Source: Gadus chalcogrammus
Taxonomy: Eukaryota > Chordata > Actinopteri > Gadiformes > Gadidae
NCBI RefSeq assembly: GCF_026213295.1
Contig: NC_079414.1
Location: 7,439,102-7,503,101, forward strand
Direction: 5' to 3'
DNA length: 64,000 bases
Part shown: positions 1-61,169 of the stretch, in pieces
Layout: every line of letters begins with the position of its first letter
Position numbering within the stretch: the stretch's first letter is position 1
Program-made: the position numbers and the translations under genes
The notes under the pieces: model-generated
The model's input: the letters and a program-made list of their open reading frames with translations, nothing else
What the model was told of the DNA's origin: nothing
Databases searched by the model: none

Positions 1-2990
1 TTCCTCTCACTGCATGTGTATGTGTCTATTTATCTTTGCGTGCGTGTGTGTGTGTGTGTGTGTGTTTCAAGGGTGTGTGTGTTTGAGTGTTTGTGTGTTA
101 AACTGAAAGACAAAGTCAAAGTGGTTTGCGTAGATACATTATAGAGATTGCTAGAGGCATAAAGGCTCTGCCTTTGATGAGGGATTTTGTTTTTTTGTGT
201 ATGTCTGTGGGTTTGTGTGAGAGAGAGAGAGAATGTGACTGAGTGCATTTGTGACCTCGGCCAATATGAACTAATAACTAAGTTCTTGCTCTCTTCGCTC
301 TTGGTGAATCTGGTTGGAAGTAAAGCAAAAACATCTCCTTTGAGAAATGCCTTCCGCCACGTTAACTCTTTAGAAGTGGGTTTCAATGGGCTTGAGGCCC
401 AGCTGATCTTCAGCGAGAAGCTGAAGGTAACCTTGAGAGCAAGGAGTCTATAATTTTTTTAGAATAAAGAGAAAAAATAACATAAATAAACCATTTATAC
501 TAACCACATCGATAACCCTTCCTCTTACAGTCCCCTGATGACTAAGTATTTACCCGGTAAATATATGGTAAATCATAGATATTATTGGGTAATTACCACT
601 GGTAATAGGAATGGTAAATACAGAGGAACTACAGCTGAAGTACTAAGAAAAACCTCCACTATTACCCATCAACTCAACTAAGTACTGTGTAGTTGTAACT
701 GTTATAGTAATAACTCAGATATAATTGTGTACTTCCTAGGAAAGTAGGCAACCAATTCTTAGACACAACACTTCTATTACCCATCAATTCAAGTTACAAT
801 TGTAGTTATCCAAGGTTTATGTTGGTAACAGCACAAGTTTAATTATATACTATCTAGAAATTAACATAGTACTTTCCAATAAATTACTTTTTCTTGTATA
901 GTTATTGTTCATAGCTACACCAATTTATAAAAGGTTTATTCGATTTACCTCTGAATCTACGGAATTGTTTTTATTCAAGTTGAAAAATGACAGCAATACT
1001 TACCTGGTAACAACCCTTGCAGGAACAGTTTTCCTCTTTTGTCATGGTACATCTTCTTAAATACTGGGTAAAAAGCCTTGTTTTTTTTTCATGGTATTAC
1101 CAGGCTCTTACCATATAATTTGTAACTGGTTATTCCCTTTTCCATGCAATCAACACAAACTTGTAACATATATGTTCTGAAACGTTACTAAGTTAAACAT
1201 GACAATTTATCCAGTAAGTAAGCTGAAACTGTACTGTAAAAGGAAGTCTTGTTTGTTTCCATTATATTACCAGGCTCTTACCAATTAATTTGTAACTTGT
1301 TATTCCCTTTTCCATGCAATCAACACAAAAGTGTACCATATATGTTCTGCAACGTCGTTCACCAGTAGTAAGGCACTTTCATTTTAGTTTTAAAACCCCA
1401 AACCACTGTTGACGAAAGGCATATTCAAATGAAACAAAAACAAAGGCTTAACTTTCAAAAAATGCATTTCTCCCAAACAGGCACTGAACACTGAAAGAAA
1501 TCGGACAAACAAAAGAGCCGTCCACACTCAATTTAAATGTTACTGATGGTGTTTTGATAAAACACATGACAGTGTTATGGCAAGTGACCAAAATGCAGAA
1601 TGCTTTAACCACTACAATTTGAATGGCGAATGTCATGCAGCAATCTGCCTAGAGGTGCCAAGTGTCAAAATTGTAAGATATCTACCTTTATTTGTGTCTC
1701 ATAGTAAGACAGCGCTCCCATCTGATGACGACCAACTGATAATTATTTCAGGTGGAAATGTTATCTTCCACTTATGCTGTGTTCCATGGCTCTATCCACC
1801 TTAACCAAGTATTATCCCCATTGAATATTTCACTTGCACAACAATCTTTCTTTTGGCACAAAGATGACATTATCGCCCTTGCAGTTGTGGATATATACTC
1901 TATTTACTTTGGGTATGTTCTTTCCTGAAAAAAACTTTTACCCATATATCGTAAATGGTATAGAATATCGATATTTTTCCAGGTATATTGTCGAAGTTAG
2001 AAAATCCAGTATCGTGACTGACAACACTACTAGAAACGCGATTGTGATTATTCAGTTAGAGCTACAAGAAACTTGAAAGTTGAAAAAGACATATCTTTGC
2101 TACTACCTCTTACATTTAGTTATGTAAATTTGCATAAAATCATGCAGGTCTACATAAAACTTGGCGATAGCTTTAATAGGTTGCAACGGTGGACTGAAAT
2201 CACTTCAGCCCCCCCAAAACCAGGCCGGGTGCCTGGCAAAAAGAGGCCCGTTCACGATTCTGATTATAATTTGGGCAAGTGAACATTACCTTCGGGCAAA
2301 TTGAACCTGACCTTTACTTGCCCGATGGGCAAGTGCTTTTGAAACCTTAGTGTCAACCCCTGGGACTGTCAATTAATGAACCTTTCTAGAACATGTTAAA
2401 CTGAAAGATTATTTTGTTTGCCAGTTAAGAAAGGATGCTGGTCCTCTGGCCATAGAGTGGCGATGTCACGCCCCTTCCGGTAGACCCTATGGGACCTAAG
2501 AGATCGAAAAATATGAATGGGTTACAATGGAGAGAAAGTAATTATTTTCTGGTCCCAGTCTTTATGTGCCCCGGATTACACATATGTTGTTTGTGGATTT
2601 AAATGATAATTTTTCATCCAAAGAAAACATTTTCGTGAAGAAGTTTGATAATGTTAGTTTTTTTCCAAGGTGAGGATAAAAGCATCAAAAGAGGTGAAAA
2701 CCATTATAAGTTGGGGCATGTGGAGAGTTTGAGTTATGCCGATGGGGAGATTGTTGGTCTTGTCCACGCCAGTCGCAGGGAGCGTGACGGCACATACGAG
2801 ACGTCTAGGGCTTTTTCATCAGGAACAGTGCCTTGCTCCAAGGACAGATTAATAATATGAGCAACAAAGGGGCTATGAGATCAGCTGCATCTTTCAAGAC
2901 CCTGACTGAGATATTATCTAGCCCTGTGGCTTTGGTTAAGGCCCTTTAGCATGTTAAGGCCCTTTAAAGGCCCTTTAGCATGGGGCCTTA
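1..2990. other. Intronic or 5' sequence without recognisable genes
   Basis: Mostly AT-rich with a (GT)n at the very start, the tandem duplication at 1090-1360, and short repeats aaggccctttagcatg near 2940-2985. I looked for the preceding USP43 exon (which would end in a Gln-Tyr-Arg type sequence) and did not find it. Confidence 0.5.
1090..1360 (+). repeat. About 172-bp tandem duplication in the 5' intron
   Basis: The block attaccaggctcttacca... ttcccttttccatgcaatca... atatatgttctg appears at about 1095 and 1267. Shorter echoes (attacccatcaa) are at 660 and 777. Nothing coding. Confidence 0.7.
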
Positions 2991-2995
2991 AAGGG

Positions 2996-3430
2996 TTAAA
3001 GGGGACATATTATGAAAACAGCACTTTTCCTGGGATTTGGGGTGTTGCTGTGGGTAGATGGTGCTCCCACACGCATTCAAACATTGAAATAAGTCTGTAC
3101 ATGATTTTTTGAGTGAGATACGCATTTCTGGAAGCAGCCCGCCTCCAGCTACCAAACGAGCGAGGCAGTTTCGGCGCCCCCTCCTGCGTAGGAAGGGGGC
3201 ACATTTGAATATTGCCTCCCACTTCCCCACTCCCCTCCAATCAGAGTGTCGCTAACATTTTGTGGACCAGCGGACGAGCAGCTCCGGCGGTGGGAACTCG
3301 GCGCTAGCCCTGCAGCTAAGCTCCGGGAGTACAATCCCTTTCTCTGGCGCCCAGCTCACCCCGCCGGAGCTGCCGCCGAAGGGAAAGGTGGGTGCTTTCC
3401 TAAAAGCTATTTCCAGCAAACAGCTTCAAA
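2996..3430. mobile_element. Left end of a TTAA-type element, truncated by the LINE
   Basis: TTAA followed by AGGGGACATATTATG, a terminal type known in fish MITEs. The inside contains a short palindrome (agctccggcggtg and caccccgccggagct, about 3281-3373). No matching right end occurs before the inverted LINE starts. Confidence 0.45.
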
Positions 3431-4689
3431 AACATGTTTTCTGGAACTCAAATACTGTTTACTTGTTGGGAAAACACCATAATATTGTCACCGATTTTTT
3501 TTCTACCGAAAAAACTATTGGGAGTCACACCTATCTTAGCATAAAAATCCTGAATGTGTTCAGGCCCGTACAATCTTGGGCTGAGTGGTAGCTTCTCCAC
3601 AAGTTTATGGGCAACTGAGGTAAAATAAGTGTTAAAGTGATTGGCTATATCCTCCTTCTTATTTACCTCTTTTACATCAATGGAGAGAGTAATACAATAA
3701 CTGGTAATGCTTTTTGTCTTAGATAAGCATCCTAGATTTCCTAGACAGTCACATTCAACTGACTCATGTCTACTGTACCTAACTGACTTCATAAGGGGCG
3801 AAACAGATGTCGGCAAACTATGTGGCATGATCCTAATTGACTTACAGAACGCCTTTGATACGGTCGATCATAGCCTACTGTACAACAAGTTGTCAGCCTT
3901 GGGCATGTGCCCATTCCGCCTTAAGATGGTTTGTTTCCTACCTCTCGGGTAGATCCCAAAAGACTGAATACCAAGGTCATATATCCAAGGTACAACTTGT
4001 AACTTGTGGAGTTCCACAAGGGAGCGTCTTGGGGCCATTACTGTTTTTAAACTACATCAATGACATGAAGTCCGCCTGCAATGAGAACATAAATGAGCTT
4101 GAGCTGCATGCCATTTTGCAAGAGGAATTCAGTAAGATCAGGATCTGGCTATTAGACAGTAAATTATCTCTTCATGTGGCCAAAACTGAATTCAGTGTTT
4201 GGCTCTAAGCCAAGACTGCACAAGAAAGAGTTTTCCAGTATCAGCCTTGGTGGGCAGCTCTTTCCTACCAAGCCCTCAGTAACTATTTAGGATGCTGTTT
4301 AGACAGCAACCTATATGGGGGGAGCATGGCTTCAAAGGTCATGAGCAAGGTCAATGGCCGATCCAGATTCCTAGCTAGGAAAGCTCCATTCCTTAATGCA
4401 GTTAGCCTCAGACTGCTAGCTAATTTACTGGTTTTATGCTGCTTTGATTACGGCCTTGGCTCATGGTATGGTGGTCTTACTATGGACCTAAAAGACAAAC
4501 TGCAAGTTTCTCAGAATAGGTTGGTCAGGGTAGTGCTGGGGCTCACATCAAGGGATCATGTGGGTAAGTTCCAGTTCCAACACCTGTGCTGGCTCCCCCT
4601 GGAGGCTAGGGCAGTTCAACTCCAGCTCAGGGTGGTCCATAATGTTTGCAATCACAAGTCACCGGCATACCTTAATAATCACTTTATTA

Positions 4690-5275
4690 ACGGCGTTAAT
4701 TTTTTATCGCGCGATTAATGCTCTTTTGGCTTGGCAAACGTTGTCGTTTTTTCACCTGCTGTCTAGCAACAACTAGTCACATTAGAAAAACTACAACACC
4801 ATTCCGGATCTGGCTACACTGGAAACAAAACAACAAGCACCCCGCAAGAACTTGGGGCAAGCAAGGATAGGGAGCGGGTGAAAAACTCCTTAAAAGTGTG
4901 TGTGGTTTGTGAATCACTCTGTTTGAGCCTGCACGAGAGTTCAATGTAATCATTAGCTGTTACGTCTTTCTGACCAATCGCAGTTCAAGGCCCACCTGGG
5001 CTGTACTACTACGGGAGGGGCCACTCAGTTACTCCCCTCTCGACAAAATCAACTTGGTTGCGACGTTGACAGTTTGTGAGTGTTGCGTCTGTTGAGTGAG
5101 TGAGAGGTTACGGGCGCACAGCTTAGGCTGCCGGACGGCGCTGCAAGGAACTTTTATCAACGCAATATTGTTATCCCGCAGTAATCAGCCCGACAGCCCC
5201 GAAACGTTAACGGCCCACTGGGAATTCTCCCGACTCTCCCGATTACCACTCTGCCACCGTGTGTGTGTGTGTGTG

Positions 5276-5329
<54 letters not shown>

Positions 5330-5737
5330 TGTGGGTGTGGGTGTGTGGGTGTGTGTGGGCGTTATTCGATAGCCTGGTAATGTGTATAGGCCTACGTACG
5401 GTAGGAATATTCATACTGGTTAAAATTATAAATGTTACAGTGTTTCCCATCTTTGCTGAGCAAGAGTTTTGTTCGAAAGTTCAGTGATTGAAACAAATAA
5501 ATGCCTGGGCTATTGAAGTTTTACGGTAGGCCTACCACTGTCATGCACCTACCCGATGTCAAGTGGACCGGGTTGAATTCACTGCGGGTCTCTCTTCTTA
5601 TATCCATCTTACCAAATATATTTTATTATTGTCCTTCTCAACACTCTCTGATCTCACTAAAAGGCTAGCATCACGAAATCAAGGGATATTTTTTTTTGCG
5701 ATTAATCGCAATTAAATATTTTAATCGCTTGACAGTA
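4690..5737. mobile_element. AT-terminated DNA transposon nested in the LINE
   Basis: The left edge gttaattttttatcgcgcgattaatgc and right edge gcgattaatcgcaattaaatattttaatcgcttgacag are partly inverse complementary, and the LINE stops at the left edge. The interior is single-copy GC-richer DNA plus a (GT)n at 5261-5360. The left outermost dozen bases seem to be lost, so no target duplication is visible. It resembles hAT-like non-autonomous elements common in vertebrates; no transposase remains. Confidence 0.5.
5261..5361 (+). repeat. (GT)n microsatellite
   Basis: GT repeat becoming gtgtggg-rich at its end, inside the transposon nested in the LINE. Other CA/GT tracts lie at about 35-70, 7722-7770, 27838-27864 and 30508-30566. 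Confidence 0.95.
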
Positions 5738-7046
5738 CTAGTTACCATATCTCGATGTTCTGGGTTGTTGTGCTGATCTCTTCTCCACAGTTTGTTTGCA
5801 ACTTAAGGAAACTTGCATCAACAACAAGGGCAAGATCATATCTTGTTATTTTCTGTTTTCGATAAAGATACATATTTCTGCTTACAGTGCCTGATGGAAC
5901 AGTACCCTTACCAAATCCTACAGGCTTAGAAGCAATTGCATTTGTTGAATTCAATACGAGGGCAGTGTCATGCCCGTCAGCGTCCAGGCTGACGCTTCTG
6001 TATTCAACATCAACTATTACAAATATGTCATAATTTTAGCAATGAAAACAACAGATAAAGAGGTAGAACGTTCACAAAGTTAAAGAAAGAAAGTGCACAG
6101 TGTGAGAACAGTAACACTGTGCTTCCCACCGAATGTGGTTATTGGGTTACGGGCCAAACCGGATTGTCTTTGTTTCTCGTCTTAGACTCCACCATTGTTT
6201 TTGTAATCTGGTTGGGAGGACGCAGAAGCTCTCTGTCTCACCCTCCCTTCACCTCTTTAGCTCTGCTCCGCATGGGGCCAGACTTAGATATGCCCTCTTC
6301 TCCCCAGTCTCTCTCTCTATCTTGTCTCTTTGTGGATTTCCTTTTGTTCTGCTGCTCATCAGCCAGGCTCACTGAGTGTATTATATATATATATTGTATA
6401 TATTTATTATATATACTTCTAGTGTTCTATTTCGATATTATACATGACGGAAATACCCCAGAGCCACTGTGGTAGATATGCGGTTTTCCCACCACCAGTA
6501 TGGGAGGGTGTTGTCAGAAGAAGACAGAAACACTTACATTTGGAAAATGCCCCTAAAAATGTAATGGAATTGGATTGAATTGAATCTCAATTTATATTAA
6601 GACAGAAATTGCATGTGATAATACACAATAAATACATTAAGGTGTGTGTGTGTGAATTTGGCTATATCGGTGGATGTGTTATTGTGTAACTGTAACCACA
6701 AGCCTTGTAAATAATACTACTGTTATAATGTATTTTCACATGAAAACACATTTTCCATCGTGTTCTGTCCTAGATGACTGCCGGCTTTGGCTTTAATGGG
6801 GAAGGTAACTTGGCCTACGAGCTCCTTCCTTCTATCTGTGACTTTGGTCAGGTTGGCATGGAAATGGACATCAGCCTGGTTTTAGTACATTGCAGCATCT
6901 GAGAAGGAGAATATAAAATATAAAATATGAAATGTCTTACCTTGCAACCTCAGTGATGTTTATACAACACAATGAAATGAACAGAGGTCATTTTGATAAA
7001 AAGACAAAGTATGTTTGATATTCTCTATCTCTCTCTCTTTCTGCAG

Positions 7047-56103
<49,057 letters not shown>

Positions 56104-56118
<15 letters not shown>

Positions 56119-56397
56119 GGTTTAGGTGGACAGAGTCTCGCTTCTGAGGTTTAGGTGGACAGAGTCTCGCTTCTGAGGTTTAGGTGGACAGAGTCTCGCT
56201 TCTGAGGTTTAGGTGGACAGAGTCTCGCTTCTGAGGTTTAGGTGGACAGAGTCTAGCTTCTGAGGTTTAGGTGGACAGAGTCTCGCTTCTGAGGTTTAGG
56301 TGGACAGAGTCTAGCTTCTGAGGTTTAGGTGGACAGAGTCTAGCTTCTGAGGTTTAGGTGGACAGAGTCTAGCTTCTGAGGTTTTCTGAGGTGGACA
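56104..56397 (+). repeat. 29-bp minisatellite over the USP43 stop codon
   Basis: Ten units of gagtctcgcttctgaggttt + aggtggaca begin at 56104, 56133, 56162 and so on; the last one is degenerate. The first unit is coding (Glu-Ser-Ser-Phe-stop). Each later unit repeats the last codons and TGA. Units vary at one site (tctcgc or tctagc). Confidence 0.95.
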
Positions 56398-58850
56398 GTC
56401 TCTGCTGGACTGTAGAGGAGGTTGACTGTTTCAAATGAATTGTTGAGGAACATCGATACCGGAAGATTTGAAGAGATCCCATAAAAACTGCCCAAATACC
56501 ACACCGTCAACACTGAATACTTAAGCATGAACACGCACACACGTGCTTGCAAGCCTATGCACATGAAAGCACTGGTGCACGCACCCCTTTATGCGTGTGT
56601 GCGCACACACATGAACCCATGATTATGCGTGTGAACACACACGCTCCTACGCCAAAACAATCACGCAAAGGGTGAATAATCAAAGCAATACAACTCGATT
56701 CCCGATCGCGTGGCCTAATGCTCACAGGAAGGAGGCTGTCTCACGTGAGGATGGAGAGCAGCCAGCTTCAAGGACTTCAGCACATTCACATGATATGTCA
56801 CGTTTGGTGCCTTAATCTGTTCTGACAGTCTTAGTATAACTCTTGCCACCGAGTGAACGTGTGTGAGTATGAGCACTCCTCGACTTTCGATTTGTCCTTT
56901 CTCTCTGCTAAGATCTTTGATGCGTGCGTTTCTTTGGCAACTTCATGCTCTACATTAATATATTGTTCTAAAAGTCTCACAGAGCAGCTTCAAGAAGTGT
57001 GCCTTCCCAGGCAGATGTCTACTACTATTTTAAATGTATATATGATATATGGAGATATGGTTAGTATATATGATTGTCAGTCTGCTATGTTTTTTTTTAA
57101 TTCATGTTGCAGGACCGCCCAGTCCAGCACCAGAAGTAATTGTCAAATTACACTAAATGCCTAATCCACCCTCTACACAGTGTGCATTGACCAGTCCTAC
57201 TACATCCCATAATTGTTTTTGAATTTGTTTTAAAATCTTGCCATGTTATGATCACTGCAATATTTCGTTATTTGTTTCTGTCAAGGTTCCGACGCTTTTG
57301 TTTGAAATAGTCACAAATCATTCACTCTTCCCCATCAGATTCAAGATGACTCGTTTGGCATGCAAGCATTTTAATGTTTCTTTGTAGGAATAATTAGCTC
57401 AGAAAGCATAATAGCGCAAATGCAGAATCTTGCTGTCACAGAAATGCAAGCAGGACACACGTCCTCTCTCACACTGTTATGCTGTCACCTCTTCTCCCCC
57501 ATTCCTGGTTCAATGTGCCTCTTAAGTGCCTTGTTTAGTATTCAAGCAATTTAACGGTGATGGACACTATAATCAAACCTATTGATTTGGCTCTCTTCTC
57601 ACTAATACAAGGCAGGGGACAATACTTCAGACGTCAGGCTGATAACCTATGTTTGTTAGACGTTTGCGTTGCCCCGCTTTGTACACAAACTCAATGTTCT
57701 CGGTTCACAGCATGAAATAGAATAATGTATTATTTATTAATCTATAAACTTTTTTTTATGGATTTGGGGTATATTTTGATATGCAATGATTTGGTCTACA
57801 ACTCTGGCATATGAAAAGGACATGTATTTTGATGGTTGAAAGCTAGTATGCTTAATGTGAATAATTTGAATCGATAGTGACAATATTGTTCATCAAAATA
57901 TGTTATTAAAAAAATAATCCAAGCAAATTATCTAAAATAATGTCTTAAGAATGTCTAAATCTTACTGTTTATCGTTGGATAGACACTGAAGTCTACAGTA
58001 GAACAGCTTTCAGGAAATGCCATCACCTTCACACATTCCTTTTCGCAAATACCAAGCCATACAAGCCCATAGAAATTCATAGCAGGCTATAATGTAAACC
58101 TGTGTTTGAAAAGAGATGTTTCATTTAATTCATTAATGTGTTCCACCTGCATTTAGGAATTCATTATTAAGCGATATTACATGAGGGTTTGTTTAACACA
58201 ACTCGTCGTTCCGTACCGCATCACTGCCAATAATGGTAAATCACACCTTCCTGTTTGATAATGCTTGAACAGATAAAATTACATAACAGTTCTTTGTCTT
58301 CAGACCTGTCAGTGTGACCACAATATGAACATGTTAATTCCAAGCTTTGGCCATTAACATGTTTTTTATCAAACTGCTGCAATATTTGAACATTTGAATG
58401 CAGTACCAATGGTTGATTTTGCTTAATTTAAGGGCATTCAAATCTCTCTATAGGTTTTTACCTACCTGTTGACAAACAGGAACATTCTGCCATAAAGGTT
58501 TTCATAGCCTTGATTGGTTTTGTTAAAAAACGATTTATTCAAAGAGATTTGTGACGCTTTATCATATTAATGTGTGGCATCGTTCTTATTATGTAAAATT
58601 ATACATTTTGAGATACTGTTTCCCATTAAAAATACTTTTCTTAATGTAGATTGAATTTTGAGCATTCATACAACAACCCTGCTTTGTAAAAGTGCTTTCC
58701 GGTTTTCGTTATTTCTAGGGCAGTGATGCCGGCAAGTCAGTGGCATCAATGCTTAATCACCCTGAAACCATGTCAGCCAATCAGAGGTCATTAAAGTTAA
58801 TCCTGAGCGGGCGCAGCTTCTACTTTAAATAAATATATATTGCATTCTCC
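56119..58850 (+). other. usp43: Probable USP43 3' UTR
   Basis: The sequence after the stop starts with about nine further 29-bp repeat units (to about 56397), followed by single-copy, AT-rich DNA with no coding signal. Candidate poly(A) signals are an AATAAA at about 58828 and ATTAAA-like sites near 57904 and 58626. None can be assigned without transcript data, so the end given is only a guess. Confidence 0.35.
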
Positions 58851-60371
58851 TACACACGTCATGGATTAGTAGTGAATATTGTTGGTCTTCTGGCTTTTTG
58901 ACATTTTCTTAATTAATGATGTGCTGAAGGCATGCTCAAACTTTTTGTAACTCTTCAGAAAAATGATGCATCTGACCTTTCCTATTCTCCTAAATATTTG
59001 AGGCAATAATATACCAATCAAACTTTCATTTTTGAGAGCCTTCAAAGCCTACAACCAGACCGCAGAGTCTGTAGAGTCAAGCGCTTAGAATAACTGGACA
59101 GGATTCAGAGTCACTAGGGTTCGACACAGCCGCAAGCAGCTAAGAGGACGTTTGCATTAGCATGCGACCTCTAGGGTCCTCTTGGTCTATGGAAATATAA
59201 GTTATCTGATTGTATTTAAAGTGTTGTACCTCAATGGACAGCTCGGGTCATCCTCTTTTGATTGGCATGCCTTTTGGTTTCACAAAAATGTAAGTTTTTC
59301 ATGTAGGCCTACGAGGAATTTTGTGAAGTCTTTGAAGCGTTAAAATCTTGAATTGATTGCATGCCTCACAGAACAATTGAGAGTTAGGGTTAGGGTTGCA
59401 ATTCACCACTCTAATGCTAACGTCCTTGTTGCCTGCAGCTACGCTAGATATAGCTTTAAGTATACAAATCAAAAAGACTGAGTCCTCGAAATGTAAATAC
59501 ATTTGTTCATTTCTAGTTCAAAAGTAAATCTCGCGATATTTTCTGCAGCGACAGGTGTTTGGGAGTTATATCGAGGCAAGTGGCTGAACCCTTCATTACA
59601 GTGGAACTCAAAGGGCGGCTGGGGACATAGGGACGGATGAGACGTTGGTTAGTGCAGATCCAGGCACCATACCCCGAACATCAGAATAAATACAATAAAA
59701 ATAATGTGAAGAAGAATCTGAAATCCAGAATTAGTCCTCAATGCAATGCCACTTGCATGTGCTGCCTCAAGCATGAGACAGGAAAGGGACAGCCGAAAAC
59801 ACTCCTTAAGAATCCGGCTACTGGGTTGAGCTGGTGTAGGGGATACAAAAGGTTACTATAGATGCATTTTTCCCTCTCCTGCAGGGCTGGCATATAGATT
59901 GTTGTTTTACCGCCCACACCTATCTCCTACTTGTCAACTTCTGTCCGACATCACAATGGATGGATTTGCATTTTCTCCATTGACTTTTCATTCATTACCT
60001 AAAGGGTTTTATGCCTGGAATCAAGCCAATTGTTCATCAAGGTAGTCGTGACCATCTTATTCTGGGCAAAAAAATAATCAGAGAAAAGGCAATATACCTT
60101 TAAAGGTATAAGACTGTGTACATTACTTTTTGTGAAGAGTGGAGGAACTACTCATCCCACAACCATTGCTAACTTTTTCGCGATGGCATTGTCATTATTT
60201 ATGGGTAAAGAAGCAACGGTGAAGGACCGTACTAAACGCCCTATCCATTGTATTGGTCTGTAAAGTGCTAATCAAATCAATCAAATGTATTAATTAAGCA
60301 CCTTTAATAAAAAGGTAATTGGTTGGGGGGAGATCTTATGTTTTATGTATTTTTTTGTCATGCCTGTCTAC

Positions 60372-60832
60372 TAGTGATGCGCGGGTTACCCAATTACCCG
60401 CGGGCACCCGCGGGCACCCGTGGGCCGGATGGGTTGGGTAGCAGTTTTCTCTAAGTATCGCGGGTTCGGGTGGGGCGGGTCAAAAAAGTCAAAACCCGCA
60501 ACCACGCATTTGTTAACAGTTCTTCAATAAATAATTGCGTAAAGCTGTCGTTGTTGTTGTTGTTTGATGTAGACCTGCCGTTGAAGTTTCACAATAATGC
60601 GAATTTAGCGCAAATCCTTCTCATTTAGTTACGTGTTAAATTAGGCATAAGCCTCAGCCCCAGGCTTTTTATTTTATTTGTTGTTATTATTATTTTTATT
60701 TTTTTGCGGGTCAAATTGGGAGGGTCGGGCGGGCCGCTTCAGAATTCCCCACGGGTCGGGCGGGGCGGTTTGGAAAATGTCTTGGGTCGGGTTGGGGCGG
60801 GCGTTAAAAAAACGCCCTCTCGCGCATCACTA
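60372..60832. mobile_element. hAT element with perfect 8-bp target duplication and CGGGT-rich core
   Basis: TAGTGATGCGCGGGT at the left and CTCGCGCATCACTA at the right are inverted. CTGTCTAC occurs at 60364-60371 and 60833-60840. Both sub-ends are degenerate (cg)ggt/acccgc repeats (gcgggttacccaattacccg, gggtcgggcggggcgg). No coding region. Confidence 0.85.
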
Positions 60833-60867
60833 CTGTCTACACTTCAAACTCAGACTCAAAACAAATT

Positions 60868-60935
60868 GCAGAAAATATGCAACAGCGCCCCCTAGGGTCA
60901 CACTTTTCGGTGGGTCGCAGAATTCCGTGTAACAC
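60868..60935 (+). repeat. Second copy of the 11.4-kb repeat
   Basis: See 11375-11480 for the match. This copy directly precedes the truncated MITE at 60950-61162. Confidence 0.6.
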
Positions 60936-60949
60936 CGGAACCACACTGT

Positions 60950-61162
60950 TACTTCTACAATATTATGAATATACTGCGTCGGGTCCTCCGACATCTCTCC
61001 CTCTTCCACAAAAGATAAAGACATGCAATGGTGGTTATCTTGTTGTGGCGCGACAAATTCAACAAAACTTGCACAGCGACAGATTATGATGTGTGGCGCG
61101 ACAAACCTTCAGCGACAACACGAACGGGCGACAAATTTCGCGTTTCGTGTGAACGCACAGTT
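60950..61162. repeat. Truncated copy of the 13.2-kb MITE
   Basis: This is the right-hand 210 bp of the element at 13213-14012, from aatattatgaatatactgcg to cgcgtttcgtgtgaacgcacag, with scattered differences. The left half is missing; the sequence before it is the repeat shared with 11375-11480. Confidence 0.8.
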
Positions 61163-61169
61163 AGGTTTC

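Larger units (their letters stand above)
3430..6595 (+). mobile_element. LINE of the CR1/L2/Rex group, 5'-inverted and interrupted
   Basis: The plus strand carries reverse-transcriptase pieces: CGMILIDLQNAFDTVDHSLL (3818-3877 region), then after a frameshift FVSYLSGRSQ, VTCGVPQGSVLGPLLFLNYI, KIRIWLLDSKLSLH, and a C-terminal part LLVLCCFDYGLGSWYGGL to SPAYLNNHFI (to about 4688). The block with YADD expected after YINDM is missing. About 250 bp upstream (3448-3707) the more N-terminal LINE part (IANHFNTYFTSVAHKLVEKL) is on the opposite strand. The body is interrupted by another transposon (about 4690-5736). The tail near 6560-6590 (ggaattggattgaattgaat) looks like a microsatellite-type LINE end. 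Confidence 0.75.

Noticed and set aside
5742..5954. 70-codon minus-strand frame (NMYLYRKQKITRYDLALVVD)
   Set aside because: It looks faintly protein-like, but lies within the LINE body on the opposite strand and has no family I recognise.
6776..6904. Small frame MTAGFGFNGEGNLAYELLP and on, before exon 1
   Set aside because: Only 43 codons, with no recognised homology and no usable splice context.
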